DNA of 64,000 bases from Solobacterium sp. (GCA_017432325.1 JAFRJJ010000083.1:52630-116629); one strand, 5' to 3'. Counted from the first letter of the stretch, positions 53,219 to 62,220 are shown. The notes: generated by a model from the sequence alone, not told the origin. Made by a program: numbers and translations.

Positions 53219-55063
53219 TCAGAGATTTGCAGCACCGATCATACCGGCAGTGTCGCCCAGCTGGGCAACACTCAGTTCCGGAATCGTTCCGTATACTCCG
53301 CCGAAGCAGTCTTCCTCCATCATGGTCTTCAGATCGGGAATCATCTGCCTGACATAGGGAGACAGTGCGCCGCCCAGCAGGATCAGCTGGGGGCGGAACA
53401 GATTTACGATATTCACGATGCCTGTTCCGAGCATTTCACGGTACTGTTCCACGACTTCTTCCATGTCGATATCATCCAGGCTGCTGAAGATCTCCTGCAG
53501 GGATACCTCCCTGTTTTTCCGCTGTCTTGCGGCCTTCAGCAATGATGGAACCGAAGCATACGCTTCCAGACATCCTTTTCTTCCGCAGGTGCACTGTCTG
53601 CCTGCCTGGCGGACGACCATATGTCCGACCTCACTGCCGCCCATAATGCCGCCTTCAAACACTTCCCCGTTCAGGATAATACCGCCGCCGACACCATTGC
53701 CGAGCGTAAACATCATGACATCGCTGTATTCCTTGCCGGCACCGGCAACCGCTTCTCCGAGCGCTGCGCAGTCCGCGTCATTCGCAATCCTTACCGGGCA
53801 TGGGATCACTTTGCCGAGGATCTCCTGAAGACTGACATCTTCCCAGCGAAGGTTGTTGGAATAGATCACCCTGCCGTTCCGGCGGTCGATCGTTCCGGGT
53901 ACACCGACACCGACGCCGATGCACTGATCCAGAGGCACTTTATTTTCCTCCAGCAGAACCAATGTCTTTTCAGCCACTTCATCCACGATCTCACCGGCAG
54001 TCTTTTTCCTGTCGGTCGCATATTCCCTGACTGCGATCAGTTCATTCTGGTCATTGACCAGTCCCATCTGGATCTTTGCCGAGCCGATAATAATACCGGC
54101 GCGGATCGGATTGGCCTTTTCCCGGATGGTCGTCAGAAGCGCATCGCACTTTCCTTCGATCGTATAGTCACCGCTGCCTGCTGTGAGCAGCAGACTGTCA
54201 CCCTTCCGGTAGCCGATCTTTTCTCCGCGGTTATGGATCGTTCCTTCCCCGTCAAGGATCAGTATCGAAAGGAATGATGTTTCATCAACATTCCCCTGCA
54301 TGCGGTAGGTCAGCCTGCCGTCCAGGTCCAGTTTGTCTACCGTAAAGTAATCACAGTCCGCAATATGCGGATAATTCTCACCATGCTGAACGATCGGCAC
54401 CCGGTTGGTGACTGCCAGTGCCTTTTCAATATGCAGGTCCCTCTTACGGCCGTCTTTTCCGACTCTTCCGTAATCATATACACGGTAAGTCACGTTGGAG
54501 TTCTGCTGGATCTCCGCTATCAGGATGCCTTTGCCGATCGCATGCAGTGTGCCTGACTCAATAAACAGGGTATCCCCTTTACGCACTTCGACCGGATTGA
54601 GCACTTCCAGAAGCGTATTGGTACGGATCCGTTCTGAGAACTCTTCAATGGAGATCTCGTTCTTAAAACCGTAATAAAGATAGGCTCCCGGTTCCGCGTC
54701 AAGGACATACCACATCTCTGTTTTTCCGTACTGTCCTTCGTTCTGCAGAGCATAGCCATTGGAAGGATGGACCTGGACAGACAGATTATCCTTTGCGTCA
54801 ATGAACTTTGTCAGGATCGGGAATTCCCGAAATCTGCGGCAGTGGGTGCCGAGCACTTCCATGCCGTTTTCATCAATGTATTCCTTCAGGCTCTTACCGG
54901 CATTCGGACCGTTTTCGATTATCGAGGGACCGTCCGGATGACAGGAAAGCTCCCACGCTTCCGCAAGCACATCGCCGTCATATTCCACATTGAATTCATT
55001 TTTCAGTCTCTGCCCGCCCCAGAGATAATCCTTGCAGGCAGGCTTCAGTTTCAGGATCGTCAT
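53219..55063 (-). CDS. manA: Fusion of class I mannose-6-phosphate isomerase (ManA) with a ROK sugar kinase
   Basis: Residues 1-310 form a complete class I phosphomannose isomerase: EAWELS, QVHP (97-100), KTEMW (Glu116), LHAIGKG (His174) and the YRVYDYGR end. From about residue 322 a ROK domain begins. It has NDADCAALGE (catalytic Asp429), EVGH (His481) and the zinc motif CTCGRKGC (491-498). The usual DIGGT phosphate motif reads IIIGSAK, which is degenerate. The domains could phosphorylate a hexose and then isomerise it. GAGG precedes the ATG, 9 nt after the upstream ROK gene stop codon. It may also work with GH32-derived fructose. Confidence 0.9.
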   Translation of the reverse strand: MTILKLKPACKDYLWGGQRLKNEFNVEYDGDVLAEAWELSCHPDGPSIIENGPNAGKSLKEYIDENGMEVLGTHCRRFREFPILTKFIDAKDNLSVQVHPSNGYALQNEGQYGKTEMWYVLDAEPGAYLYYGFKNEISIEEFSERIRTNTLLEVLNPVEVRKGDTLFIESGTLHAIGKGILIAEIQQNSNVTYRVYDYGRVGKDGRKRDLHIEKALAVTNRVPIVQHGENYPHIADCDYFTVDKLDLDGRLTYRMQGNVDETSFLSILILDGEGTIHNRGEKIGYRKGDSLLLTAGSGDYTIEGKCDALLTTIREKANPIRAGIIIGSAKIQMGLVNDQNELIAVREYATDRKKTAGEIVDEVAEKTLVLLEENKVPLDQCIGVGVGVPGTIDRRNGRVIYSNNLRWEDVSLQEILGKVIPCPVRIANDADCAALGEAVAGAGKEYSDVMMFTLGNGVGGGIILNGEVFEGGIMGGSEVGHMVVRQAGRQCTCGRKGCLEAYASVPSLLKAARQRKNREVSLQEIFSSLDDIDMEEVVEQYREMLGTGIVNIVNLFRPQLILLGGALSPYVRQMIPDLKTMMEEDCFGGVYGTIPELSVAQLGDTAGMIGAANL

Positions 55064-55072
55064 GGTATTACC

Positions 55073-55966
55073 TCAGTTGTTTTCAAACACGAGACAGGCA
55101 GCACCCAGAAGTCCGCAGTCTTCATTCAGGGATGCTTTCCGGATATTTACATACGGCCTTACGACCGAATAGACCTTTGTTTTTACAAGTTCTTCCACTT
55201 CCTGTACAAATCCGTCGATCTTCAGCGCGACTGATCCGCCGAGAATGATAATATCCGGATCTGCATAGCCGATGACACCGGCAATATAGTTCGCAAGATA
55301 CTGTTTTGCTTCAGTCATGATCAGCTTTGCGACAGGATTTCCGGAACGTGCCAGATCGTTTACATCCCCGGCATGCCTGATCGACAAGCCTGCTATAACT
55401 GCGCGATGACCGATCGCTGTACCGGAACTGATCGCTTCCAGTGCGCCGGCAAACAGTTCTCCGTGCTGCGGTCCGTTGGGGAACAGGATCGTATTGGCTA
55501 CCTCATTCGCAAATCCATGAGCACCCCGATAGATCTTTTTATCAATCACAAGACCTGCGCCAAGTCCCGTTGATACGGTCAGATACTGCACGATCCGATA
55601 ATTCTTTCCCGCGCCAAGCACAGCTTCGGCAAGCGCTGCCAAATTGGCATCATTTTCCAGATATACGGGCATACGCATGAGCAGTTCCAGTTCATCCGCA
55701 ATGTCCAGATAATGCCACGCTCCATGCAGATTCGGCGAAGTCAGGACCTTGCCGCCGATCAGATCTAGCGGTCCCGGACAGGAAAGTCCGGTCCCGATCA
55801 CGTGTTGATCAAAACCGTTGATCGTTTCACTGATCTTTTTCAGTACAGTCCAGGGATTTTCTGCGTCTGTCGGGAACTGAATACGTTTTTCGATTTCGTA
55901 GTTTTCGTTAACGAGTGCAATTCTTGTGTTTGTCCCGCCGATATCGACTGCCGCAGCATATTTCAT
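55073..55966 (-). CDS. ROK family sugar kinase without the usual zinc motif
   Basis: This 297-residue ROK kinase has an intact phosphate motif DIGGTNTRIAL and catalytic NDANLAALAE. The region after HGFANEVAN, where CXCGXXGCXE normally binds zinc, reads GPQHGELFAGALEAISSG and has no cysteine pair. The kinase may still act, since some ROK proteins lack zinc. The substrate is unknown (glucose, fructose, mannose or an amino sugar). GGGGGG precedes the start. It is followed by the ManA-ROK fusion 9 nt later, so the two may form one sugar-phosphorylation unit. Confidence 0.83.
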   Translation of the reverse strand: MKYAAAVDIGGTNTRIALVNENYEIEKRIQFPTDAENPWTVLKKISETINGFDQHVIGTGLSCPGPLDLIGGKVLTSPNLHGAWHYLDIADELELLMRMPVYLENDANLAALAEAVLGAGKNYRIVQYLTVSTGLGAGLVIDKKIYRGAHGFANEVANTILFPNGPQHGELFAGALEAISSGTAIGHRAVIAGLSIRHAGDVNDLARSGNPVAKLIMTEAKQYLANYIAGVIGYADPDIIILGGSVALKIDGFVQEVEELVKTKVYSVVRPYVNIRKASLNEDCGLLGAACLVFENN

Positions 55967-56059
55967 GATTCTTTACCCCCCATGCGCAGTATTGATCCTC
56001 ATAATGATATGAGATTGCAGATGATTATTCGGAAGGTGTTTCTGATGATCTTTAAGAAA

Positions 56060-56068
56060 AGTATATCA
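56060..56068 (-). promoter_or_regulatory. Extended -10 promoter element of the ROK gene
   Basis: On the minus strand TGATATACT forms an extended -10 element about 94 nt before the start codon. The same sequence occurs before the GH32 gene. The -35 region is weak. Confidence 0.45.
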
Positions 56069-56106
56069 GAAATCCGCTGAGGAAAATATTCGATCACACA
56101 GCTCGG

Positions 56107-56132
56107 AAAAGGAGGACCTCTCCGGTCCTCCT
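56107..56132 (-). terminator. Terminator of the ABC-CPBP exporter operon
   Basis: On the minus strand AGGAGGACC pairs with GGTCCTCCT around a 5-nt loop and is followed by TTT. It lies 13 nt after the stop codon. Confidence 0.85.
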
Positions 56133-56144
56133 CAGACTATAATC

Positions 56145-58706
56145 TCAGATCATGGATACGACAAACATACCGATACACATAACTGTGAATGTGATCATGC
56201 CCGGATTCAGCCAGGAAGCCTTTCTGCCTTCGCGCAGGAGCAGTTCATCCGGTTCATCAGCAAATCTGACAGTTCTCGCCCTTATGCACAGGCGTACAAA
56301 TCCCAGCAGATATGCCGCAAACAGGATCAGGAAATACGCAGCTCCCAGGATCAGCTTCAGTGATACGTTATCGGAAATAAAGTCCGGCATATGAGTTACC
56401 AGATACGGAGCGATAATGCCTCCCATCAGATTGATCAGCATATGCAGTACGACCGAATACCTGAGTTTTCCTGTATTCAGATATACATATCCGAATACCA
56501 GACCCAGCATCGCCGCATAGAAGAACTGGTTCAGATTGCCATGGAACAGGCCGAACGCCACAGCACTGAGAATAACTGCAGTCCTGCCGCCGAAACGTTT
56601 TGTCCTGTCGATCAGGAATTTACGGAATACCGTTTCCTCAAACAGCGGTCCGAGGATCACGGCAAACAGCATTTTCAGCGGTATATTATCTTCCATCAGC
56701 AATGACTGTACATTGTTCTGGGAGACAATATGCAGGAAACGGTTCAGCGCATTGGTTAGAAGCAGTCCAAACACATTTGCCGAATACATCAGGAACAGGC
56801 TGATCAGGAAACTGTCGACAGCATCCTTCACAGTCAGTTTTCCGGATGCCTTTCCGGATGACGGGATCGCCCTTGCGGCCGGCAGCAGCAGTAATCCGCT
56901 GCACCAGATCGGCAGGAACACCATGCTCCAGCGAAGGAATGCATTTTCTGTTTTCAGTCCGGCAGTGCAGAGCTGCAGGATCACACTGGAAGCCAGCAGA
57001 GCGCTCAGCGAGAACCCGAGCCTGCTGAAGATCTGTTTTGCGGCAGCCGCATTTCCCCTGCTGCAGGTGAGCCTGACCTGTTTTCCCTGTACCGGATCAC
57101 GGTACATTCCGGCCAGTCCGAAGAACAGGCTGCCGAAAAACAGATTCAGCAATGCGACGGCAATGCCGGCTCTTCCGATCCGGTTGTAGGCATATCCCAT
57201 CGCAATGACCGCAATATCCGGAAGAAGTCCGAAATACAGGAACAGGATCAGCAGCGTCTGGCGGATGTTTTTGGAAAGTGATTCCGGAAGTGACAGATCC
57301 AGGAAGGTCCTTGCGGAAGTCGCGTAGAAATCGACCGATACCAGTACCGGTGTCCAGGCAAGTGCCTCGATAAGATCAGCATTCAGGAACACTGTGCAGA
57401 ATATCAATGCGGGGATCAGGTCCAGCAGACAGCAGACACATCCTCCGGCAGTTGAATAGAACAGTTTTTTCCAGGCGTTTTCCGGGATCAGGACAAAGAA
57501 CGGTTTCGCTGCGTCATCATTCATCGGATTGCCAAGCGACCTGTAGAAGACGAGTACACCGAGCACAAGTACTGCCGGCAGCAGCGAATTCTTCTGGAGA
57601 ACGAGTCTGACAAAAGCGGATACACCGCCGGCACACAGCAGATATGTCAGTGCGGTCTTTGACAGGATACCACGCCTGATATCGCGGAAACGTATATGCA
57701 GTGTCTTGAAGAAATACACCGATGCACCGTACCCGCGTATACTGCGATCGGAAACTTCCTTCTTTGTTTCTTTCCGTTTTCTGGTACGGACCCTGCCTTC
57801 ATTCACTTCTTCCATACGGGCTGCCAGTTCTTCTGTTTTCTTCAGAGCATCTTCATAGAAGTCAGCTTTGATCCCGTAGATGGCTAAGACCATGAGGAGA
57901 CAGAACACCGTCTGGGCAAGGATAAACAGAAGTGCACGCAGCGTATTTCCCTCCTGCGCAGCGCGGACCATTCCTTTCAGCCAGCCGAATACCGGTATGT
58001 AATACGATGCCGGCGCATTGAAGAAACCGACTGCCGCAGAAAGCAGGTCTTTGGAACTGCGCAGATAAAACAAGCCGAACAGCAAGGCGCATCCGGCAGT
58101 AAACACTGCTACTGCGTTCACGGTATGTTTTTTTACAAATCCGCTGTGGTAAGACAGCAGATAGATCAGCAGCTGGAACAGTTTTCCTGTCATGATCAGA
58201 AATGCCCAAGCAAGGATCAGGGACAACGCACCCGGTACTGACATACCGACATTCAGTACCAGGTTCGGTATCTGGAACAGCATGTAGATACTTCCGGCCA
58301 GCGCAGTCGCAAGCTGTGTAGCGATGCGGAACATCAGAACAGACTGCGGTCTCATCGGAGACGTAAACAGCAGCGCGGCATCCGCCGGCAGAAACAGTGA
58401 AGCACCGTTCTTCTGTGCCGTGGCGATCTCGAACAGGAGCACGCCTGCGACCACGCCGCCCGCGATCAGTTCCGTAATATCTCCTACCGTAATGCCTTCC
58501 GGCAGTTCCTGGATCAGGTCCGGGGTGATTTCCTGCGGTACTTCCGCGTAGGTCTCTTCCGAAACCTCAACAAGTGTAGCTGCTCCGTATCCGATCAGTC
58601 CGCCGATCAGTCCGCAGGCAAGGATCAGCACGAGCACCCATGTTTTCATGAGCTTTCTCAGCTGGTTCAGGAAGGCATGCAGACTGTAATACAGAAACAG
58701 CTTCAT
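56145..58706 (-). CDS. ABC exporter permease fused to a CPBP (CAAX-type) intramembrane protease
   Basis: The 853-residue polytopic protein has two parts. Residues 1 to about 560 look like the putative ABC exporter permease family, with many helices and a charged loop near 285-320. The C-terminal part (about 620-810) is a CPBP/Abi domain with all three motifs: EETVFR (690-695), FGLFHG (His722) and HMLIN (His755, Asn759). CPBP proteins are glutamic membrane peptidases. Its start overlaps the ATPase stop by 4 nt. The whole operon lies behind a predicted yybP-ykoY (Mn) riboswitch. An exporter that processes its own peptide cargo, or a metal-responsive one, is possible. Confidence 0.85.
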   Translation of the reverse strand: MKLFLYYSLHAFLNQLRKLMKTWVLVLILACGLIGGLIGYGAATLVEVSEETYAEVPQEITPDLIQELPEGITVGDITELIAGGVVAGVLLFEIATAQKNGASLFLPADAALLFTSPMRPQSVLMFRIATQLATALAGSIYMLFQIPNLVLNVGMSVPGALSLILAWAFLIMTGKLFQLLIYLLSYHSGFVKKHTVNAVAVFTAGCALLFGLFYLRSSKDLLSAAVGFFNAPASYYIPVFGWLKGMVRAAQEGNTLRALLFILAQTVFCLLMVLAIYGIKADFYEDALKKTEELAARMEEVNEGRVRTRKRKETKKEVSDRSIRGYGASVYFFKTLHIRFRDIRRGILSKTALTYLLCAGGVSAFVRLVLQKNSLLPAVLVLGVLVFYRSLGNPMNDDAAKPFFVLIPENAWKKLFYSTAGGCVCCLLDLIPALIFCTVFLNADLIEALAWTPVLVSVDFYATSARTFLDLSLPESLSKNIRQTLLILFLYFGLLPDIAVIAMGYAYNRIGRAGIAVALLNLFFGSLFFGLAGMYRDPVQGKQVRLTCSRGNAAAAKQIFSRLGFSLSALLASSVILQLCTAGLKTENAFLRWSMVFLPIWCSGLLLLPAARAIPSSGKASGKLTVKDAVDSFLISLFLMYSANVFGLLLTNALNRFLHIVSQNNVQSLLMEDNIPLKMLFAVILGPLFEETVFRKFLIDRTKRFGGRTAVILSAVAFGLFHGNLNQFFYAAMLGLVFGYVYLNTGKLRYSVVLHMLINLMGGIIAPYLVTHMPDFISDNVSLKLILGAAYFLILFAAYLLGFVRLCIRARTVRFADEPDELLLREGRKASWLNPGMITFTVMCIGMFVVSMI

Positions 58707-59437
58707 TTTGCGAATTCCTCCCCAGTAACTTCATCCCTGCCGATCCCTTCGGTCACGGCGAAGAACAGTTCTTCGAGGGTCTGTCCGTTCTCTTCCAGCT
58801 GTTCCCTTGTCACATCCGCTTTGATCACGCCTTTCTGCATGATCAGGGCACGGTCAAAGAAATCAGACACACTGTCGATAATATGTGTACTTATCAGCAT
58901 GGTTTTTCCCAGATCCCTCTGTTCATGGATCATACTCCGGACTTCCTTGATGGCATGGGGATCCAGGCCGATCATCGGTTCATCCAGAAGCAGTACTTCG
59001 GGGTCACTCAGAAGGCCGAGGCAGATATTCAGCTTCTGCTGCATACCCTTGGAAAGCTCATCACCGAACTTCTTTCTGTGTTCATACAGTTCAAAGCGCT
59101 TGAGGAGCGCTTCACTGCGTTCTTTATAATCCTTCAGGCGGTATGCTCTGGCAAGAAATTCCATGTGCTCCCATACGGTCAGATTTGGATAGAGCGCAGG
59201 AAGTTCAGGAATATATCCGAGCATTCTGCGTGCTTCAGACTGGTCGGGAGAAAAACCGTTCACGGTTATCTCTCCTTCAAACCTGAGCAGACCGATCACA
59301 GATTTCATCAGTGTGCTTTTTCCCGCTCCGTTCGGTCCCAGAAGCACCGTAACACTGCCCTGATCCAGCGTAAATGTCAGATCAGAACAGGCGGCTGTTC
59401 TGCCGTAGTGTTTTGTCATGTGGTTTACTTTCAGCAT
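58703..59437 (-). CDS. ABC transporter ATP-binding protein (exporter)
   Basis: This 244-residue ATPase has Walker A LGPNGAGKST, a signature region LSKGMQQKLNICLGLL (degenerate LSGGQ form seen in exporters), Walker B LLLDEPMIGLD and the switch His in ISTHI. The frame is open to 59527, but the ATG at 59437 has AGGAG at good spacing. It is the first gene behind the Mn-type riboswitch and its terminator hairpin, and couples to the permease-CPBP gene by a 4-nt overlap. Confidence 0.92.
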   Translation of the reverse strand: MLKVNHMTKHYGRTAACSDLTFTLDQGSVTVLLGPNGAGKSTLMKSVIGLLRFEGEITVNGFSPDQSEARRMLGYIPELPALYPNLTVWEHMEFLARAYRLKDYKERSEALLKRFELYEHRKKFGDELSKGMQQKLNICLGLLSDPEVLLLDEPMIGLDPHAIKEVRSMIHEQRDLGKTMLISTHIIDSVSDFFDRALIMQKGVIKADVTREQLEENGQTLEELFFAVTEGIGRDEVTGEEFAK

Positions 59438-59451
59438 AATCTTTCTCCTGT

Positions 59452-59477
59452 AAAAAAGTGCAGCGGAGCGGCTGCAC
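59452..59477 (-). terminator. Intrinsic terminator in the leader, just before the ABC ATPase (riboswitch expression platform)
   Basis: On the minus strand GTGCAGC pairs with GCTGCAC around a 6-nt loop, followed by six T residues and then the AGGAG of the ATPase gene. It lies downstream of the aptamer, so it is a conditional terminator in the transcript leader. The whole 333-bp gap between the M28 peptidase and this gene holds, in order, a terminator, promoter, aptamer and this hairpin. Confidence 0.85.
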
Positions 59478-59515
59478 AGGATTTTGTATTCACGATCCCC
59501 ATGCGCATCTCCGTG

Positions 59516-59597
59516 CATGAGTCTCACCTTTCAGAACAGACCGGGCTTGCGCCGTGCTGACGATCTGTCCGGTTTTACACCGGTTACTCCCTCAATG
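59516..59597 (-). promoter_or_regulatory. yybP-ykoY-type (manganese) riboswitch aptamer
   Basis: On the minus strand the transcript shows P1 arms (TGAG/CTCA, extended with a bulge), then GGAGTAA right after the 5-prime arm (59590-59584) and GGTGAGA right before the 3-prime arm. This is the family layout GGAGUAG...GUGAGA inside P1. Between them are a CCGGT/ACCGG hairpin, an ACAGA/TCTGT stem with TCGTCA (59563-59558) on its 5-prime side, a GGC-GCAA-GCC hairpin, and CTGA before AGGTGAGAC. A terminator hairpin follows 39 nt later. The known ligand of this class is Mn2+. The match was made by eye, not with a covariance model. Confidence 0.75.
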
Positions 59598-59604
59598 TGG
59601 TTCC

Positions 59605-59610
59605 AGTATA
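59605..59610 (-). promoter_or_regulatory. Candidate -10 element before the riboswitch
   Basis: TATACT lies 7 bp before the first base of the aptamer, so transcription would start at its 5-prime edge. No good -35 hexamer is seen at 17 bp. Confidence 0.5.
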
Positions 59611-59700
59611 CAGTATCATCTGCAGATAGTATAGTATTCTGTGAATTATTTCACCAACTTTTCATAATCGTTCCCTGGCAGTACAGGACCGCAGTGCATG

Positions 59701-59730
59701 AAAAGACCTCACATTGTACATGCAAGGTCT
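59701..59730 (-). terminator. Terminator of the M28 peptidase gene
   Basis: On the minus strand AGACCTTGCAT pairs with ATGTGAGGTCT (two G-U pairs) and is followed by TTTT. It lies 41 nt after the M28 stop codon. Confidence 0.75.
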
Positions 59731-59770
59731 GTGTTTGATATCTGTCCGCAACTGGTTGAAAAGTTTGTAC

Positions 59771-61060
59771 TCAGTCCTTCTTTTCTTCCTGCTTGTCAGC
59801 GGTTTTATCTTTTTTATCGGTTCCGCGCATCTTTGCCCGTTCTTCCATCTCCTCAGTCACCTTCTGGGCGAATTTTCTGGGGATGGGATTGACAGCTGCG
59901 TTGGCGATCTGTTCACCGAATTTCGCTGTGAAGCAAAGTGTCGTCATAAAGGAATCCGGATCCAGCCTGTCCATCGTGTCGTGGTGGTTATGGATCTCGG
60001 CACCGCCGCGCGGAGCAAGCCTTGCGAATGTGCAGGCCGGTACGCCTGCTTCCGCGAAGCTGCTGGAGTCAGAGGAATACATGCCCAGCTTTGCGTCAAG
60101 CGGGAAACCTTCTACACTTGCCAGATGCTCGATCGCATGCATCGTGTCCTCACTGCAGGAACAGCGCACATGTTCGTAGCCAAGCGTGACGCCGGTCATA
60201 TCAAAGTTGATATTGAAAATAATGTCCTTCAGCTCTTCTTTATGCGCTTCACAGTACTTTTTCGATCCGACCAGACCGATCTCCTCACTGCCGCAGAGCA
60301 GGAACCGGATCGTCCTTCTCGGTCTGTGTTCATTGAAGTAATGCATCAGCTCCCATACAGTGACCGAACCGGTACCGTTGTCCCAGGATCCCGGAGAATA
60401 CGGAACGGAGTCATAATGCGCGCTGTAAACAAGTACTTCATGTTTCAGGTCGGTTCCCTCGATCGTCGCGACAACGTTCCAGGAAGGCTGTTTCACTTCT
60501 TCCGTCTTCAGCACGACCCTGACTTTTTCCGGTTTTGAGCGCACGAGTTCCTCCCCGTCACACATATGGAGCTTGACGCCCGGGATCTCATGAGAAGCTC
60601 CGAAGGCATTTGAAGGTCTCAGTTCATTTCGGATGCTGTCTTCCTCGTAGATATTCCCTGCCAGCAGAATATAGGCAAGCGCTCCTTTTTCCTTCAGTTT
60701 CTTCGCCAGTTCAGGCATGACCCTGCCCTGTACCAGGACGATCTTCCCGGCAATATCCGTCAGGTTCGCATCCAGCCCGTTTTCAATATATTTGAATCCG
60801 CCGCAGACACCTTCATCAGTCGTAGCAGCTGTTTTCCCGATCCCGATCACCGGATATTTCCTGTACTCAGGCTCCAGTACTTCCAGGGATGCCTCATATA
60901 CCTTTGCGTTCTCTGTCTCAAATTCCTCAATGACAGCGTCTACTCCGGCATCCTGAGCAGCTTTCAGGAAAATTTCAGCCGCTCTTTTTTCTTCTGGTGT
61001 ACCGGATACACGTACAAAGCTGATCTCTTTCAGCAGATTCCATGCTCTTTCTTGATTCAT
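59771..61060 (-). CDS. M28 family zinc aminopeptidase-like protein
   Basis: This 429-residue M28 metallopeptidase-like protein has metal-site residues in SAHYDS, SWDNGTGS, CGSEEIGL and EIHNHHDTMD, covering the two-zinc site. A PA-like insert (about 90-200) precedes the catalytic part. There is no signal peptide, and the C-terminal tail is strongly charged (KKDKTADKQEEKKD), so it is probably a cytoplasmic aminopeptidase. The ATG at 61060 has AGAGG 11 nt away. A TATAAT lies upstream. It is divergent from the XRE-membrane regulator. Confidence 0.87.
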   Translation of the reverse strand: MNQERAWNLLKEISFVRVSGTPEEKRAAEIFLKAAQDAGVDAVIEEFETENAKVYEASLEVLEPEYRKYPVIGIGKTAATTDEGVCGGFKYIENGLDANLTDIAGKIVLVQGRVMPELAKKLKEKGALAYILLAGNIYEEDSIRNELRPSNAFGASHEIPGVKLHMCDGEELVRSKPEKVRVVLKTEEVKQPSWNVVATIEGTDLKHEVLVYSAHYDSVPYSPGSWDNGTGSVTVWELMHYFNEHRPRRTIRFLLCGSEEIGLVGSKKYCEAHKEELKDIIFNINFDMTGVTLGYEHVRCSCSEDTMHAIEHLASVEGFPLDAKLGMYSSDSSSFAEAGVPACTFARLAPRGGAEIHNHHDTMDRLDPDSFMTTLCFTAKFGEQIANAAVNPIPRKFAQKVTEEMEERAKMRGTDKKDKTADKQEEKKD

Positions 61061-61088
61061 ACTTGTAAAACCCTCTTTTCCTGTATGT

Positions 61089-61094
61089 ATTATA
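61089..61094 (-). promoter_or_regulatory. -10 element of the M28 peptidase gene
   Basis: A consensus TATAAT on the minus strand is located 29 nt before the start codon. The -35 region is not clear. Confidence 0.45.
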
Positions 61095-61251
61095 ACGTAT
61101 AGGGATAAAATTCTCTTTTTATGACAGCAGAACACAGGAAAACTGACTGTTCAAGTCTGCATATACCTGAAAAATATTCAGAAAGCGGCATTCTACGTTC
61201 CATAGGGTGACTTGTGAAGACTGTCGTCCTACCTTGAAAGCAGGAGGAATT

Positions 61252-62220
61252 ATGATCAATCAGGAAAAAACAGGCAGGTTCATCGCGGACCTGCGGAAAG
61301 AAAAGAACCTTACCCAGAAACAGCTGGCGGATATGCTGAACGTATCGGACAAGGCGGTCTCCCGCTGGGAGACAGGCCGGGGCTTCCCGGATATCAGCAG
61401 CCTGGAGGACATCGCTGCTGCTCTGGACATCAGTACGGCAGAGATCCTGAAAGGAGAACGTATCCCGGCTGCCCTCAGCGGGGAAGACGTCCGGCTTCTG
61501 GCAGACGACAGCCTGACCCTGGCAAAAGAACTGCTCCATAAAAGAACGACCCGTAACATCCTGACCGGATTCCTGGTCAGCCTGATCCTGTTCGTTCTGG
61601 CAGTCGTACACCTGAACTGTCCGATCTATGTCGAAGATCCAGGTGACGCGCTGAAAGCGGAGGTCCTGTCTGACGGACGGGTGATTGCGATCATCAACCA
61701 GCCGGTGTCAGGATGGAACATGGACAGAGTCAATTTCCCGGAGAGCGGCGATCAGACCTTCCTGAGCTGCTATGAGACTCTTTATGACCGGCTCACAGGA
61801 CGGGCAAAGAGCCAGATGATCCTGCTGGGAGATCAGGAAGAGCTGAATGAAGTATGGTATTATCCCGGCCAGAACGGAGACAGGCTCCTGTATACACCCG
61901 ACGGAAAGAACCCGTACGATGGTGTCTGGACTCTGCCAAGACTCGTATACAACGCATGGACAGTATTCGGTGCCGGCTTCACACTCATTGGTCTGCTGAT
62001 CTTATTCATTTTGCGCCGGACCCGGTACAGGGAAACCATCCTGAAACTCACTGCCCTGCCGTTCTGTTTTACGGTCAGCCTTCTGCTGGTACTGGCCGGC
62101 AGATATGGTCAGGTTTACAACGCACCTTATTATCTGAGCGGTATCATGATCCTGACGATCCTGCTGTACCTGCTGTTCCTTGCCCTGTACGATATGCGCA
62201 GGCAGAAGAAGCGTATCTGA
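61252..62220 (+). CDS. XRE-family regulator with a membrane-spanning C-terminus
   Basis: This 322-residue protein has an N-terminal XRE HTH (about 7-62: LTQKQLADMLNVSDKAVSRWETG), followed by about four membrane helices (near 102-122, 240-262, 275-292 and 300-318). An extracellular loop of roughly 120 residues lies between the first two. The SRWETGRGFPD signature is typical of Bacillota HTH-membrane regulators that sense envelope signals. AGGAGGAA precedes the ATG. Its targets are unknown; the divergent M28 gene is a candidate. Confidence 0.88.
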   Translation: MINQEKTGRFIADLRKEKNLTQKQLADMLNVSDKAVSRWETGRGFPDISSLEDIAAALDISTAEILKGERIPAALSGEDVRLLADDSLTLAKELLHKRTTRNILTGFLVSLILFVLAVVHLNCPIYVEDPGDALKAEVLSDGRVIAIINQPVSGWNMDRVNFPESGDQTFLSCYETLYDRLTGRAKSQMILLGDQEELNEVWYYPGQNGDRLLYTPDGKNPYDGVWTLPRLVYNAWTVFGAGFTLIGLLILFILRRTRYRETILKLTALPFCFTVSLLLVLAGRYGQVYNAPYYLSGIMILTILLYLLFLALYDMRRQKKRI

